A program made the position numbers and the translations under genes. Under the pieces are notes generated by a model. It had not been told where the DNA came from, did not search any database, and was given only the letters and a program-made list of their open reading frames with translations. From Rhodobacterales bacterium HKCCE4037 (GTDB lineage Bacteria > Pseudomonadota > Alphaproteobacteria > Rhodobacterales > Rhodobacteraceae): a stretch of DNA of 64,000 nucleotides. This document shows, one piece after another, positions 1 through 8,577 of the stretch (its first letter is position 1; each line of letters starts with the position of its first letter). The DNA is taken from NCBI GenBank assembly GCA_015689645.1, contig WVSM01000002.1, positions 310,001 to 374,000 of the forward strand, given 5' to 3'.

Positions 1-172
1 GCTTCTGCGCGGGATGGAGCAGCTAAGCCAGGTCTTCACCGACTCGGACAGCCGCGCGCTGCTGTCCCGGGCGACGCAGCATCTTGTCGAGGGCCAAATC
101 TACCAGACGTTGAAAAACCTGCGAGGACTGCTTGCGCGGGAGGAACGGCTGCTTGCAGCCGGCAAGTCATGA
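1..172 (+). CDS. flbT: FlbT, flagellar biosynthesis repressor (3' end only)
   Basis: The frame is open at the window edge and ends in TGA at 170-172, leaving the last 56 residues. The tail (GQIYQTLKNLRGLLAREERL) is typical of FlbT, which in alphaproteobacteria acts after transcription on flagellin mRNA. The stop overlaps the ATG of the next gene (ATGA), so the two are probably translated from one mRNA. Only the C-terminus is visible, so identity rests on a short match plus the flagellar context. Confidence 0.7.
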   Translation, partial: LLRGMEQLSQVFTDSDSRALLSRATQHLVEGQIYQTLKNLRGLLAREERLLAAGKS

Positions 173-966
173 CTTTTCAGCCGGTTCTTCCCGTTGGTGG
201 CTACGCGGGTTGGCGATTTCTGCAGTCGAGCCTCGCGACTCAGCAAGGCCGCTTCGCCGCCTCGCTGGTTCAGGATCGGGACCGCGCCTATTTCAGCGAG
301 AATATCGGCAAGATCACCACGGCGGAGGAACTCGTCTCTGACTATCGTCTGCTGCGCGTGGCCCTTGAGGCGTACGGGTTGCAGGACGATCTGTCGAACC
401 GCGCCTTCATCGAAAGGATCCTGTCGGACGGCGTGGATCGTGAGGACGCGCTGTCCAACCGGCTGGCGGACAAGCGGTACCGTACATTCGCGGAAGCCTT
501 TGGGTTCGGCTCTGTCCTGCCCCCGCAGACGCAGAACCCGGCTTTCGCCGAGAGGGTTCTGGCTCGATTCGACCGACAATCCTTCGAGGTGGCCGTGGGG
601 GAGGTGGACGGCGATATGCGTCTGGCCCTGACCGCGTCCCGCGAACTCCCTGAACTTGCCGCGTTGGGCAGCAGCGACACGACTGGCTGGCTGTCAGTCA
701 TGGGGACGCCACCGTTGCGGCAGGTATTCGAAACGGCTTTCGGATTGCCCTCGGCAATCGCGACCCTCGATCTGGACAGGCAAGTAGAGAGCTTTCGCGA
801 CGGTGCGGAACGGACGCTTGGCAGCGCGGATTTTGCCCAGTTCAACGACCCTGAAGCAGTGGAGGACCTACTCAGGATCTTCACGATCCGGGCGCAGGTG
901 AATGCCGGTATTTCCGCGACAACGCCTGGCGCGACGGCGATCACGCTGCTTCAGAACCTGGCCTAA
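169..966 (+). CDS. DUF1217 flagellar-cluster protein
   Basis: 265 residues without a signal peptide or membrane segment. Two similar halves carry the pattern of DUF1217 proteins, with R/F/Y-rich helices such as RYRTFAEAFGFG near residue 110. The family occurs in flagellar clusters of Rhodobacterales; its molecular role is not established as far as I know. The start overlaps the flbT stop by 4 nt. It faces fliI across an 82-bp gap containing a hairpin. A flagellar assembly or secretion role is inferred from position only. Confidence 0.75.
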   Translation: MTFQPVLPVGGYAGWRFLQSSLATQQGRFAASLVQDRDRAYFSENIGKITTAEELVSDYRLLRVALEAYGLQDDLSNRAFIERILSDGVDREDALSNRLADKRYRTFAEAFGFGSVLPPQTQNPAFAERVLARFDRQSFEVAVGEVDGDMRLALTASRELPELAALGSSDTTGWLSVMGTPPLRQVFETAFGLPSAIATLDLDRQVESFRDGAERTLGSADFAQFNDPEAVEDLLRIFTIRAQVNAGISATTPGATAITLLQNLA

Positions 967-980
967 GAAGCGAACGGAAC

Positions 981-1018
981 GCCGGCCTCAGCGGCCCATC
1001 GCGACAATGAGGGCCGGC
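981..1018. terminator. Hairpin between convergent genes
   Basis: GCCGGCCTCA at 981-990 pairs with TGAGGGCCGGC at 1008-1018 (one bulged base), a strong GC-rich stem between the convergent DUF1217 gene and fliI. No T-run follows on either strand, so intrinsic termination is only a possibility. Confidence 0.4.
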
Positions 1019-1048
1019 CATTCTGCCGAAATCTTCGGAGATTCAGCC

Positions 1049-2386
1049 CTACCTGTTCGCAACTTTGCTCGGCACTCTTGCGGGCGACAGGATCTTGTCG
1101 AGCGCTGCAAAACTGCCAGCGATCCCGTCCACGGATTCTTTGCCCACGAAAGCGTCGAGTTCAGGCCAGACCTTTACCGCACCATCGGTCAGCGGGTCGG
1201 AACCGGACGTGTAGAGGCCGGTTTGCACCATGATCTCGGCCCGGTCATAGGCGGCGATCAACTGGCGCGCCCGTTGGATCGTGGCATTTTCATCTTCGGT
1301 AGCGGCGCCGGGCAAGGATCGACTGACAGACCGCAGGACGTCGATGGCGGGATAGCGCCCCCGCTCCGCAATGTCGCGCGACAGCACGAAGTGGCCATCA
1401 AGCACCCCGCGCGTCACATCGGCCACAGGCCCTTCCATATCGGACCCTGCAACAAGGACCGAGAAGATCGCCGTGATGTCGCCCTGTGCGCCTGCGCCCG
1501 GGCCGGCGCGTTCGGCCAGCCCCATGATGGATTGCGACATCGAGGCCGGGAAACCGGAGGGGCCGAACGGCTCCCCCGCTGCGGCGGCGACGTCTCGCGT
1601 GGCTTCGGCGAAACGGGTGATGGAATCGGCCAGCAGAAGGACGTTCCGACCCCTGTCACGAAAGTATTCAGACACTGTCATCATGGTGTAGGCGGCACGC
1701 GCACGGGTCGGGGCGGGGCGGTCGGACGTGGCTGCAATCACGACCGACCGTTTCAGGCCGTCAGGCCCCAGCGTATCTGACACGAAATCGCGCACCTCCC
1801 GCCCGCGCTCACCGATCAGGCCGATTACAACCACGTCCGATTGCATGTGTTGTGCCAGCGCCGCGAGAAGCCGCGACTTGCCGACGCCCGACCCGGCGAA
1901 CAAGCCGACCCGTTGGCCCTTCACGATCGGCAGGATCGTATCGAAAACCGCATGCCCGGTTTCCAGCCGCTGCCCAAGTCCGCGCCGATGGGTCGGAGAG
2001 GGCGGCGGCGCGAGGAGGCTGCAAGTCTGTCCACCCTGGAACAGCGCGCGACCATCCAAGGGTGCCCCGTCGGGGTCGATGATGCGCCCAAGCCAGCTCT
2101 TATCGGGGGCGATGGTCTGCGGGCCAATATGCGACACATTTGCACCGAGGCGAAGACCATCGGTCGGCCCTTCGGGCATGACGCGTGCGGTTTGCTGATC
2201 CAGCGCCACGATCTCGCCCGTCAGATCGGCGCCGAAACGCACGCGATCGCCCAACGCCGCCACCCTGTTTAGCCCGGCAACCGTAATGCAGGAGCGGCCG
2301 AGGGCCGTGACTTCGCCAACTGCGCGCGCATGGGAAATGCCCTGCAACTGAGCACGTAACAGGTTGATCGCATTGGAATTCGACAT
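1049..2386 (-). CDS. fliI: FliI, flagellar export ATPase
   Basis: 445 residues, the usual FliI length. It is the ATPase of the flagellar type III export apparatus, related to F1-beta, and acts on the cytoplasmic side with FliH. Walker A is FAGSGVGKS at about residues 163-171 and Walker B NVLLLADS at about 248-255. The start at 2386 is preferred over an in-frame ATG at 2425 because GGAG lies just upstream of it. It stands alone on the minus strand, divergent from flgB. Confidence 0.93.
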   Translation of the reverse strand: MSNSNAINLLRAQLQGISHARAVGEVTALGRSCITVAGLNRVAALGDRVRFGADLTGEIVALDQQTARVMPEGPTDGLRLGANVSHIGPQTIAPDKSWLGRIIDPDGAPLDGRALFQGGQTCSLLAPPPSPTHRRGLGQRLETGHAVFDTILPIVKGQRVGLFAGSGVGKSRLLAALAQHMQSDVVVIGLIGERGREVRDFVSDTLGPDGLKRSVVIAATSDRPAPTRARAAYTMMTVSEYFRDRGRNVLLLADSITRFAEATRDVAAAAGEPFGPSGFPASMSQSIMGLAERAGPGAGAQGDITAIFSVLVAGSDMEGPVADVTRGVLDGHFVLSRDIAERGRYPAIDVLRSVSRSLPGAATEDENATIQRARQLIAAYDRAEIMVQTGLYTSGSDPLTDGAVKVWPELDAFVGKESVDGIAGSFAALDKILSPARVPSKVANR

Positions 2387-2485
2387 CACGGGTTCTCCGG
2401 TCTCCGGCACAAAACCGCGCCGCAATTACGGAATGTAAAGGAATCACTCTTAAGCCTTCGTGTAGCCGAGATGGGAGAAACCCGG

Positions 2486-2839
2486 ATGTTCGACAGGCTA
2501 GAGATTTTTCAGCTGGCAGGTGGTCTTGCCCGACACTCCGCGGCCCGACAGGCCGTGGTCGCGCAGAATATCGCCAATGCCGACACGCCCGGCTATCGCG
2601 CCCGTGACGTGGCTGATTTTGCCGAAACCTGGCGCAACATGACTGCCGAAAACAGGCTCGGTCGCGGTGAGATGCCAATGCGTGTCCTTGATGCCGGCAC
2701 GCCTGCCTCGCCCAATGGCAACACCGTCTCGCTCGAATTCGAGATGCTTCGCGGTATCGAGGCGCAACGCTCCCACGATCGCGCCTTGCGTGTTTACGGG
2801 TCCGCCATGTCGATCCTGCGCACCAGCCTCGGACGATAG
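2486..2839 (+). CDS. flgB: FlgB, proximal rod protein
   Basis: 117 residues. It carries the rod/hook N-terminal motif NIANADTPGYRARD at residues 28-41. FlgB is a proximal rod subunit that is exported through the flagellar apparatus. Start at 2486 (MFDRLEIF) is chosen because GGAGAAA sits 6-8 nt upstream; an earlier in-frame ATG at 2471 has no comparable site. It opens a nine-gene plus-strand operon, with 9 bp to flgC. Confidence 0.92.
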   Translation: MFDRLEIFQLAGGLARHSAARQAVVAQNIANADTPGYRARDVADFAETWRNMTAENRLGRGEMPMRVLDAGTPASPNGNTVSLEFEMLRGIEAQRSHDRALRVYGSAMSILRTSLGR

Positions 2840-2848
2840 GGGCGTGCC

Positions 2849-3241
2849 ATGACCGATTTCTCAAATGCTCTGTCGGTGGCGGCGTCCGGCATGCGGGCGC
2901 AGGCGCAGCGCCTGACCCATGTGTCCGAGAATATCGCCAATGCCGATACGCCCGGCTACAGGCGCAAGATCACCAGTTTCGAGGTCGAGCGCGCGCTCGG
3001 CGCCCCGGAAGGTGCGGTGCGTCCTGGCCCGGTGCGGCTGGATCAGACGATCCTTCCGGTGATTTTCGACCCGGCCCACCCGATGGCGGACGAGAGCGGC
3101 AATTACGAAGGCTCGAACGTAGATCTTGTCATAGAACTTGCCGATGCGCGCGAAGCGCAGCGGTCATACGAGGCCAACCTGCGGATATTCGATCAGATCC
3201 GCCAGATGTCCTCCTCGCTCAACGAATTGCTTCGACGTTAA
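2849..3241 (+). CDS. flgC: FlgC, proximal rod protein
   Basis: 130 residues with the rod signature NIANADTPGYRRK at residues 28-40 and a C-terminal helix (EAQRSYEANLRIFDQI) of the type that packs in axial flagellar proteins. It forms the proximal rod with FlgB and FlgF in the periplasm. It lies between flgB and fliE, the usual order. Length and motif agree with the family. Confidence 0.93.
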   Translation: MTDFSNALSVAASGMRAQAQRLTHVSENIANADTPGYRRKITSFEVERALGAPEGAVRPGPVRLDQTILPVIFDPAHPMADESGNYEGSNVDLVIELADAREAQRSYEANLRIFDQIRQMSSSLNELLRR

Positions 3242-3267
3242 CCCCCAACATCTGAGGAGAATCCCGG

Positions 3268-3552
3268 ATGGATATTCGCCAATCGCTTGCCGCGCAGGCT
3301 TACCAGCCCCAACGCCTGACCCATGAGCGCGCCGAAGCCGCCGACGGCAACGCCTTCTCGCAAGCCGTTTCGACCTTCGCCGAGACCGTTGCCCAGGGCG
3401 AAGCACAGGCCCGCGCGGCCATGACCACCGGCGCCGATCCGCACTCGCTCGTGACGGCGCTGGCACAGACCGAGCTGGCCGTCGAGACGGCGGTGACGAT
3501 CCGTGACCGCGTGGTCGAGGCGTACCAGGAAATCCTGCGGATGCCGGTCTGA
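3268..3552 (+). CDS. fliE: FliE, MS ring-rod junction protein
   Basis: 94 residues, normal for FliE. The C-terminal half (ALAQTELAVETAVTIRDRVV, ending EILRMPV) is the conserved part of the family. FliE joins the MS ring to the rod and is needed for export of rod proteins. GAGGAGAA lies shortly before the ATG. Position between flgC and fliQ supports the call. Confidence 0.9.
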   Translation: MDIRQSLAAQAYQPQRLTHERAEAADGNAFSQAVSTFAETVAQGEAQARAAMTTGADPHSLVTALAQTELAVETAVTIRDRVVEAYQEILRMPV

Positions 3553-3556
3553 TACG

Positions 3557-3823
3557 ATGGATGAAATGATCTTCTTCGATACGATGCGACAGGGATTGTG
3601 GGTGTCCGTGGCCATTGCCACGCCGATCCTGGCTGCCGCGCTGATCTCCGGCATCCTCGTCGGCCTCTTCCAGGCGCTGACCAGTGTGCAGGAAATGACA
3701 CTGACCTTCGTGCCGAAGCTCGCCGCGATCGTCGTGGTGTTCTGGATCTCCATGGGGTTCATGACCCAGACCCTGATCACCTATTTCGCCGACACGCTCG
3801 TGCCGATCATCGCGGGGATGTAG
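3557..3823 (+). CDS. fliQ: FliQ, flagellar export gate subunit
   Basis: 88 residues with two hydrophobic segments (about 14-38 and 52-77), matching FliQ. It is an inner-membrane subunit of the FliPQR export gate. The start MDEMIFFDTM at 3557 is 4 bp after the fliE stop; an upstream in-frame ATG inside fliE is ignored. fliR and fliP lie elsewhere in the locus, so the gate genes are split over three transcripts. Confidence 0.92.
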   Translation: MDEMIFFDTMRQGLWVSVAIATPILAAALISGILVGLFQALTSVQEMTLTFVPKLAAIVVVFWISMGFMTQTLITYFADTLVPIIAGM

Positions 3824-3826
3824 ACG

Positions 3827-4549
3827 ATGGATAATCCCGGATACGCCGCACTCACCCGCCTCTCCGGTCTCGCCCGCGAGATGTCGGTCGTTGCGAACAA
3901 CATCGCCAACATTTCCACCACGGGGTTCCGCTCCGAGGGGCTGATCTTCGCGGAGTTCATTGCCCGCACAGGAGGGGACGAGCCGTCTCTCAGCATGGGC
4001 ACCGCCCACGGACGGTCGATCTCGGGGCAGCAGGGCGCGCTGGAGCAGACGGGCGGCCCCTTCGACTTCGCCATCGAAGGGGAAGGCTTCTTCATGGTCA
4101 ATACCGCTCAGGGGCAGATGCTGACGCGTGCGGGCGCGTTCATTCGAAACGATTTCGGGGAGTTGGTAACGCCGGAAGGCGCACGGCTTCTCGATGCCGG
4201 CGGCGCGCCGATCTTCGTCCCGCCGGATGCCCGCGGCGTGAACCTTGCGCCCGATGGCACGATCTCGGCCGATGGACAGCCGCTGACCGTGGTTGGTCTC
4301 TACTTGCCCGTCGATCCGCTGGAACTGACGCGCCAGTCCGGCACGGCCTTCACCGCCGACAGTGGTTACGTCGCGGCGGAAAATGCGCGGGTGATGCAGG
4401 GGTTTCTTGAACGCTCCAACGTCAGCGCGGTCGCGCAGATCTCGCGCATGATCGAAGTGCAGCGCGCCTACGAGCTCGGGCAGAGCTTCATGGACGCCGA
4501 AGACAACCGCATACGCGATTTCCTGCGCACCGCAGGCCAACGCAGCTGA
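3827..4549 (+). CDS. flgF: FlgF, rod protein
   Basis: 240 residues. N-terminal axial-protein motif NNIANISTTGFRSEG at about 24-38, and a C-terminal helix (QISRMIEVQRAYELGQSF). FlgF is a proximal rod subunit. It is distinguished from FlgG by the MDNPGYAALTR start and its position before flgG. It begins 3 bp after fliQ. Confidence 0.9.
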   Translation: MDNPGYAALTRLSGLAREMSVVANNIANISTTGFRSEGLIFAEFIARTGGDEPSLSMGTAHGRSISGQQGALEQTGGPFDFAIEGEGFFMVNTAQGQMLTRAGAFIRNDFGELVTPEGARLLDAGGAPIFVPPDARGVNLAPDGTISADGQPLTVVGLYLPVDPLELTRQSGTAFTADSGYVAAENARVMQGFLERSNVSAVAQISRMIEVQRAYELGQSFMDAEDNRIRDFLRTAGQRS

Positions 4550-4568
4550 TCCAGAAAGGACCGCCCCC

Positions 4569-5354
4569 ATGAGAGCCCTTGATATCGCGGCCACCGGCAT
4601 GAGCGCGCAGCAACTGCGTGTCGATGTGATCTCCAACAATATCGCGAACATGTCCACGACAGGCTATTCCGCCCGCCGCGCGGATTTCGCAGACCTGCAT
4701 TATCAGCAGATGACGCGGGCCGGCGCGATCAATGCCGCCGATGGGACCATCGTGCCTGCGGGTGTGCAGGTCGGTCTTGGCGTGCGACCCACGGCCGTGA
4801 CGGTGACGTGGCAGCAGGGCACGGTGGCCGCGACGGGCGGCGATCTGGACATGGCCATCGAAGGGCGCGGCTATTTCGAGGTGACGCTGCCGAACGGCGA
4901 CAGCGCCTATACGCGTGACGGTGCATTTCAGCGCACGGGCGATGGTCTGATCGTGACCGCCGACGGGTTCGAAGTGAACCCGGGCATCACCATTCCGGCT
5001 GACGCCCGGGCGATCGAGATCAACGCATCGGGCGAGGTCTACGCCAGCTTTCTCGGGCAGATCCAGCCGCAGCTTCTGGGCCAGATCAACCTGGTCGGCT
5101 TTTCCAACGACAGCGGATTGGAGGCGATCGGGTCCAACCTGTTCCTGGAGACCGGGGCCTCCGGCGCTCCGTTCGCCGCGCAACCGGGCGAGGACGGTCT
5201 GGGAACCCTGCGACAAGGATACGTGGAGCAGTCTTCCGTAGATGCGGTGCGGGAGATCACCGACCTGATCGAGGCGCAGCGGGGCTACGAGTTGAATGCC
5301 AAGGTCCTGACCGCCGCCGACCAGATCCTCGGCGCGACGACGCAGGTGCGCTGA
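4569..5354 (+). CDS. flgG: FlgG, distal rod protein
   Basis: 261 residues, the standard FlgG length. It begins MRALDIAATGMSAQQ and carries NNIANMSTTGYSARR at about 23-37; the C-terminus has the VREITDLIEAQRGYELN helix. It builds the distal rod inside the P and L rings. AGAAAGGA precedes the ATG. Its last base is the first base of flgA (TGATG), so flgG and flgA are translationally coupled. Confidence 0.95.
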   Translation: MRALDIAATGMSAQQLRVDVISNNIANMSTTGYSARRADFADLHYQQMTRAGAINAADGTIVPAGVQVGLGVRPTAVTVTWQQGTVAATGGDLDMAIEGRGYFEVTLPNGDSAYTRDGAFQRTGDGLIVTADGFEVNPGITIPADARAIEINASGEVYASFLGQIQPQLLGQINLVGFSNDSGLEAIGSNLFLETGASGAPFAAQPGEDGLGTLRQGYVEQSSVDAVREITDLIEAQRGYELNAKVLTAADQILGATTQVR

Positions 5355-5776
5355 TGCGTTGGTTGTTCCTGTTGCTTGCCCTTTCGCCCCCCGCCACCGC
5401 GCAGGAAACCGTGATCGCTGCTGGAACCATCCGCGGCGCGACGCTGATCGGGCCCGCCGATGTCGCCACCGTTGAAGGTGAAACGCCCGGCGCCCTGTCG
5501 GACATGGCGGAGGCCGTGGGGATGGAGGCGCGGATCAACCTCTATCCCGGGCGCCCGATCCGGCCCGGCGATTTGCGTCCGCCCGCCATTGTCGAACGCA
5601 ACGAGATCGTATCGCTGCGCTACGATCATGGGGGCCTTCTGATCATCACCGATGGCCGCGCGCTGGATCGCGCCGCCCAAGGCGAAGCGCTTCGCGTCAT
5701 CAACCTCGCCTCTCGCCAGACCGTCACCGCCGTAGCCCTAGCGCCCGGCCTCGTTACCGTTGGACCTCAAGAATGA
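5354..5776 (+). CDS. flgA: FlgA, P-ring assembly chaperone
   Basis: 140 residues, the short FlgA form of alphaproteobacteria. Signal peptide at residues 1-16 (cleavage near ATA-QET) and a C-terminal SAF-type domain with the RVINLASRQTV signature. FlgA assists P-ring (FlgI) assembly in the periplasm. It overlaps flgG by one base and flgH by four, within the same operon. flgI itself is far away at 20724-21827. Confidence 0.88.
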   Translation: MRWLFLLLALSPPATAQETVIAAGTIRGATLIGPADVATVEGETPGALSDMAEAVGMEARINLYPGRPIRPGDLRPPAIVERNEIVSLRYDHGGLLIITDGRALDRAAQGEALRVINLASRQTVTAVALAPGLVTVGPQE

Positions 5777-6513
5777 TTTCCTACCTTACCAAGTTCGCCT
5801 GCATCAGCCTTGTCACGCTGACCTTCTCAGGATGCGGACGCCTCAGCCAGATCGGGCAGGAGCCCGAGCTGTCGTCACCCACGAACGGCAACGAGGTTTT
5901 CGCGATGAACGTGACCCCGCTCCCTGATACGGCGGATGTGCCAGACCGGGCGGAGGGCGCGTCGCTCTGGACATCGGGCCGCGCCTCGCTTCTGGGCGAC
6001 CGGCGCGCCGGGCGCCGTGGCGACATCCTCACCGTCGTGATCGAGATCGACGACAGCGCGGAATTCACCAATTCGTCCGAACGCGAACGATCCGGATCCG
6101 AGACGATGGGTATCCCGAACCTTTTCGGACTTCCGCAGCGGCTGGACGGATTGTTTACACGCGGCGGATCGCTGGGTGAGGCGGTCGAGTTCGACAGCGC
6201 CAGCCGCTCCGCCGGGGAAGGCACGGTCCAACGCAACGAACAATTGACGCTGCGTGTGGCGGCCACGGTGACTGAGGTTCTTCAAAACGGAGTTCTGCGG
6301 ATCGAAGGCAGCCAGGAAGTCCGTGTCAACAACGAGATACGTGAGCTTCTGGTGACCGGTTACGTTCGGCCCGAAGATATCTCACGACAGAATTCCATCG
6401 AATACGACCGTATCGCCGCTGCGCGGATTTCATACGGCGGCCGCGGCCTGATCACCGACGCGCAACGCCCGCGTTATGGCCAGGAAATCGCTGACACGAT
6501 CCTTCCGTTCTGA
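5773..6513 (+). CDS. flgH: FlgH, L-ring lipoprotein
   Basis: 246 residues. It begins with a lipoprotein signal peptide ending in the lipobox LTFSGC, with Cys21 as the lipidation site. The remainder carries FlgH features such as LWTSGRASLLGDRRA and the C-terminal YGGRGLITDAQRPRYG. FlgH forms the outer-membrane L ring. ATGA overlap with flgA. Confidence 0.94.
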   Translation: MISYLTKFACISLVTLTFSGCGRLSQIGQEPELSSPTNGNEVFAMNVTPLPDTADVPDRAEGASLWTSGRASLLGDRRAGRRGDILTVVIEIDDSAEFTNSSERERSGSETMGIPNLFGLPQRLDGLFTRGGSLGEAVEFDSASRSAGEGTVQRNEQLTLRVAATVTEVLQNGVLRIEGSQEVRVNNEIRELLVTGYVRPEDISRQNSIEYDRIAAARISYGGRGLITDAQRPRYGQEIADTILPF

Positions 6514-6531
6514 GTTCAAGGGACGTTTGCA

Positions 6532-7107
6532 ATGAAACGACTTCTGATCCCCATCGTCCTGTTTCTTGTTGGCATCGGGGGCGGCGTGGGTGCCGGTTTC
6601 ATGCTTGGCGGAGCAGAGCCTGAAGAGGTCGCTGCCGATGAAGACCATGCCGGTGCAGAGGATGATGGCCACGGAGACGAAGAGGCGGGCACCCACGATG
6701 AGCCGGGCGATGGGGAGCACGGTGATGGCCACGGCGAAGAGGGCGACTCAGAGCCGCCGCGTGTCGAGCAGACTGGTGAGGGCACGGAATACGTGCGCCT
6801 CAACAACCAGTTCGTCGTTCCAATTGTTCGCAACGGCTCTGTCCGATCGCTGGTGGTGCTCGGTCTGACGATCGAGGTCACGACCGGACAGAACAACCTC
6901 GTATTCGATCAGGAACCGCGGCTGCGCGACAGCTTTCTGAGGGTGCTATTCGCCCATGCAAATACCGGCGGATTCGATGGAATTTTCACGGAAGCCGACG
7001 CGATGGAGCCGTTGCGCGAAGGCCTGCGCGAGGCTGCGCAACGCGCGCTCGGACGTGAGATCGTCTTCGACGTGCTCATCACCGACATCACGCGGCAGGA
7101 CGCCTGA
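6532..7107 (+). CDS. FliL-family membrane protein (first copy)
   Basis: 191 residues. One N-terminal membrane segment (about 4-26), then a His/Asp/Glu-rich stretch at 29-72 with five histidines, then a FliL-like periplasmic domain (VRLNNQFVVPIVRNG at about 88-102; TEADAMEPLREGLREAAQ near the end). FliL proteins sit around the stator and influence torque. It ends the flgB operon, 18 bp after flgH. A second, more typical FliL is encoded at 15769-16281. Family assignment is likely but the domain is divergent. Confidence 0.65.
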   Translation: MKRLLIPIVLFLVGIGGGVGAGFMLGGAEPEEVAADEDHAGAEDDGHGDEEAGTHDEPGDGEHGDGHGEEGDSEPPRVEQTGEGTEYVRLNNQFVVPIVRNGSVRSLVVLGLTIEVTTGQNNLVFDQEPRLRDSFLRVLFAHANTGGFDGIFTEADAMEPLREGLREAAQRALGREIVFDVLITDITRQDA

Positions 7108-7114
7108 GCCTCCG

Positions 7115-7495
7115 CTACCGTGATTTGCGGCGCGCTGCTTCCATGCGGACTTCCGCCGTTCGCTTCTCGATCAATTTCCTGAGCGCAAGATCGCGACCCA
7201 CGTCGCGCTTCGCCTTGGCTTTCTCCTGCTCGAACGTGACGCGCGCGGTGGCCAGATCACGCAGCGCGGCGGCTTGCAGTTGTCGAAGGCGTTCCGCCTG
7301 GGCGAGCATCGTTCCCGCGAGAACCGGATCCGTTCCGGCATCCAGCAGGTCTGCACGGTGATCGCCCAACGCCGATGCGCGCGACTCGATTTGCCGCATC
7401 GCATTACCGGCAGCGGAAACAGGTGCCAACGCGCGCTCCGCCAGCAGTGAGGTGATCATCCTGAGCCGCTGCAGCCTTTCGAGGTCCTTCGTCAT
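7115..7495 (-). CDS. Small coiled-coil protein downstream of flhB (FliJ-like candidate)
   Basis: 126 residues, charged and almost entirely predicted helical, rich in Arg, Ala and Leu (for example ATARVTFEQEKAKAKRDVGR). No signal peptide or membrane segment. The start overlaps the flhB stop, so it is the last gene of the flhA-fliR-flhB operon. FliJ is a small helical export chaperone often missed by sequence, and no other fliJ is visible here. I do not recognise it by sequence; the FliJ idea rests on size, composition and place. Confidence 0.55.
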   Translation of the reverse strand: MTKDLERLQRLRMITSLLAERALAPVSAAGNAMRQIESRASALGDHRADLLDAGTDPVLAGTMLAQAERLRQLQAAALRDLATARVTFEQEKAKAKRDVGRDLALRKLIEKRTAEVRMEAARRKSR

Positions 7496-8577
7496 CGTGC
7501 CGCCTTTGCCTTGGCGCGCATGAGATCCGCGAAGCGAATGGCGGCGGCGACGGCGCGGTATTGATCAGGCAGGATGACCCCGCCGACCTCGATGCCGGCA
7601 TGCAGGGCGCGGGCGGTCGGCGGGTCCGAATAGATCGGTACGCCCGCTTCGGCGGCCGCTTCGCGAATTCGCCGCGCAACCTCGTCCACGCCCTTGGCCA
7701 CACAGGTTGGCACACCACCTCCGCCGCGGTCCCATTTCAGCGCAACCGCGTAATGGGTCGGATTCACAACGATCACGTCAGCCGTTGGCACGTCTGCCAT
7801 CATCTGGTTCATCGCAATGGATTGCCCGCGCGCGCGCCGTTCGTTCTTGAAGTGCGGGTCACCCTCGGCGCTTTTTGTCTCATCCATGATCTCCTGCCGC
7901 GACATGCGGTTGCGGAGTTGCAGCTGGCTCCATTCCCAGAACCAATCCAGCACCCCGATCAGCGCGGTCATTCCCGCGATCACCATGAGAAAATCGAGCG
8001 ACAGATGCCCGAGCAATTCCAGGATCTGGCCGGGCGTGGCGTAGATGGAGACAAGAATCTGCTCAGCCCTGGCCCAGAGGTAAACAGCGAGGAATACCGA
8101 CACGAGGAAGAGTTTCGCGGCCGATTTCCCGAACTGGAACATGCCTTGCGGACCGAATTTCTGTTTCGCGTTTCCGAGGATGGAAATCCGGTTTAGCTTC
8201 AGGGCCAACTTGGATGGCGTGAACAGAAGAGCCCGTTGGCCGATCAAGGCCACAATCAGCAGGCCTGCTGGGATCAGCGCGACGATTGCGGTTGCCAGGA
8301 GGGCGCCGGACAAGAGCCCGACAGCAGGACCAGCGCCGCCTGGACCCAGCAACGCTGGGGCCAACGTGTCGGCGCGCCCGAGGCTGGCCTGGGTCAGAAG
8401 GCCGATCCGCTCCATCAGCCAGGGGGCCAGCATTGCGCCAGACAGCAGGAACCCGCCGTAGATGATCGCGGTGTTGAGGTCCGTCGACCGGACGATCTCG
8501 CCTTTCTTGCGGGCTTCCTCGAGCTTGCGCGGGGTCGGGTCGAATGGCTTGTCGGATGGGGATTGGTTGTCGTCCAT
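7492..8577 (-). CDS. flhB: FlhB, flagellar export switch protein
   Basis: 361 residues. N-terminal DPTPRKLEEARKKGEI at about 13-28, four hydrophobic segments, and a cytoplasmic domain with the self-cleavage site NPTH at 272-275. FlhB switches export from rod/hook to filament substrates. The start at 8577 overlaps the fliR stop; a longer frame upstream runs inside fliR and is rejected. Operon order is flhA-fliR-flhB. Confidence 0.95.
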   Translation of the reverse strand: MDDNQSPSDKPFDPTPRKLEEARKKGEIVRSTDLNTAIIYGGFLLSGAMLAPWLMERIGLLTQASLGRADTLAPALLGPGGAGPAVGLLSGALLATAIVALIPAGLLIVALIGQRALLFTPSKLALKLNRISILGNAKQKFGPQGMFQFGKSAAKLFLVSVFLAVYLWARAEQILVSIYATPGQILELLGHLSLDFLMVIAGMTALIGVLDWFWEWSQLQLRNRMSRQEIMDETKSAEGDPHFKNERRARGQSIAMNQMMADVPTADVIVVNPTHYAVALKWDRGGGGVPTCVAKGVDEVARRIREAAAEAGVPIYSDPPTARALHAGIEVGGVILPDQYRAVAAAIRFADLMRAKAKAAR

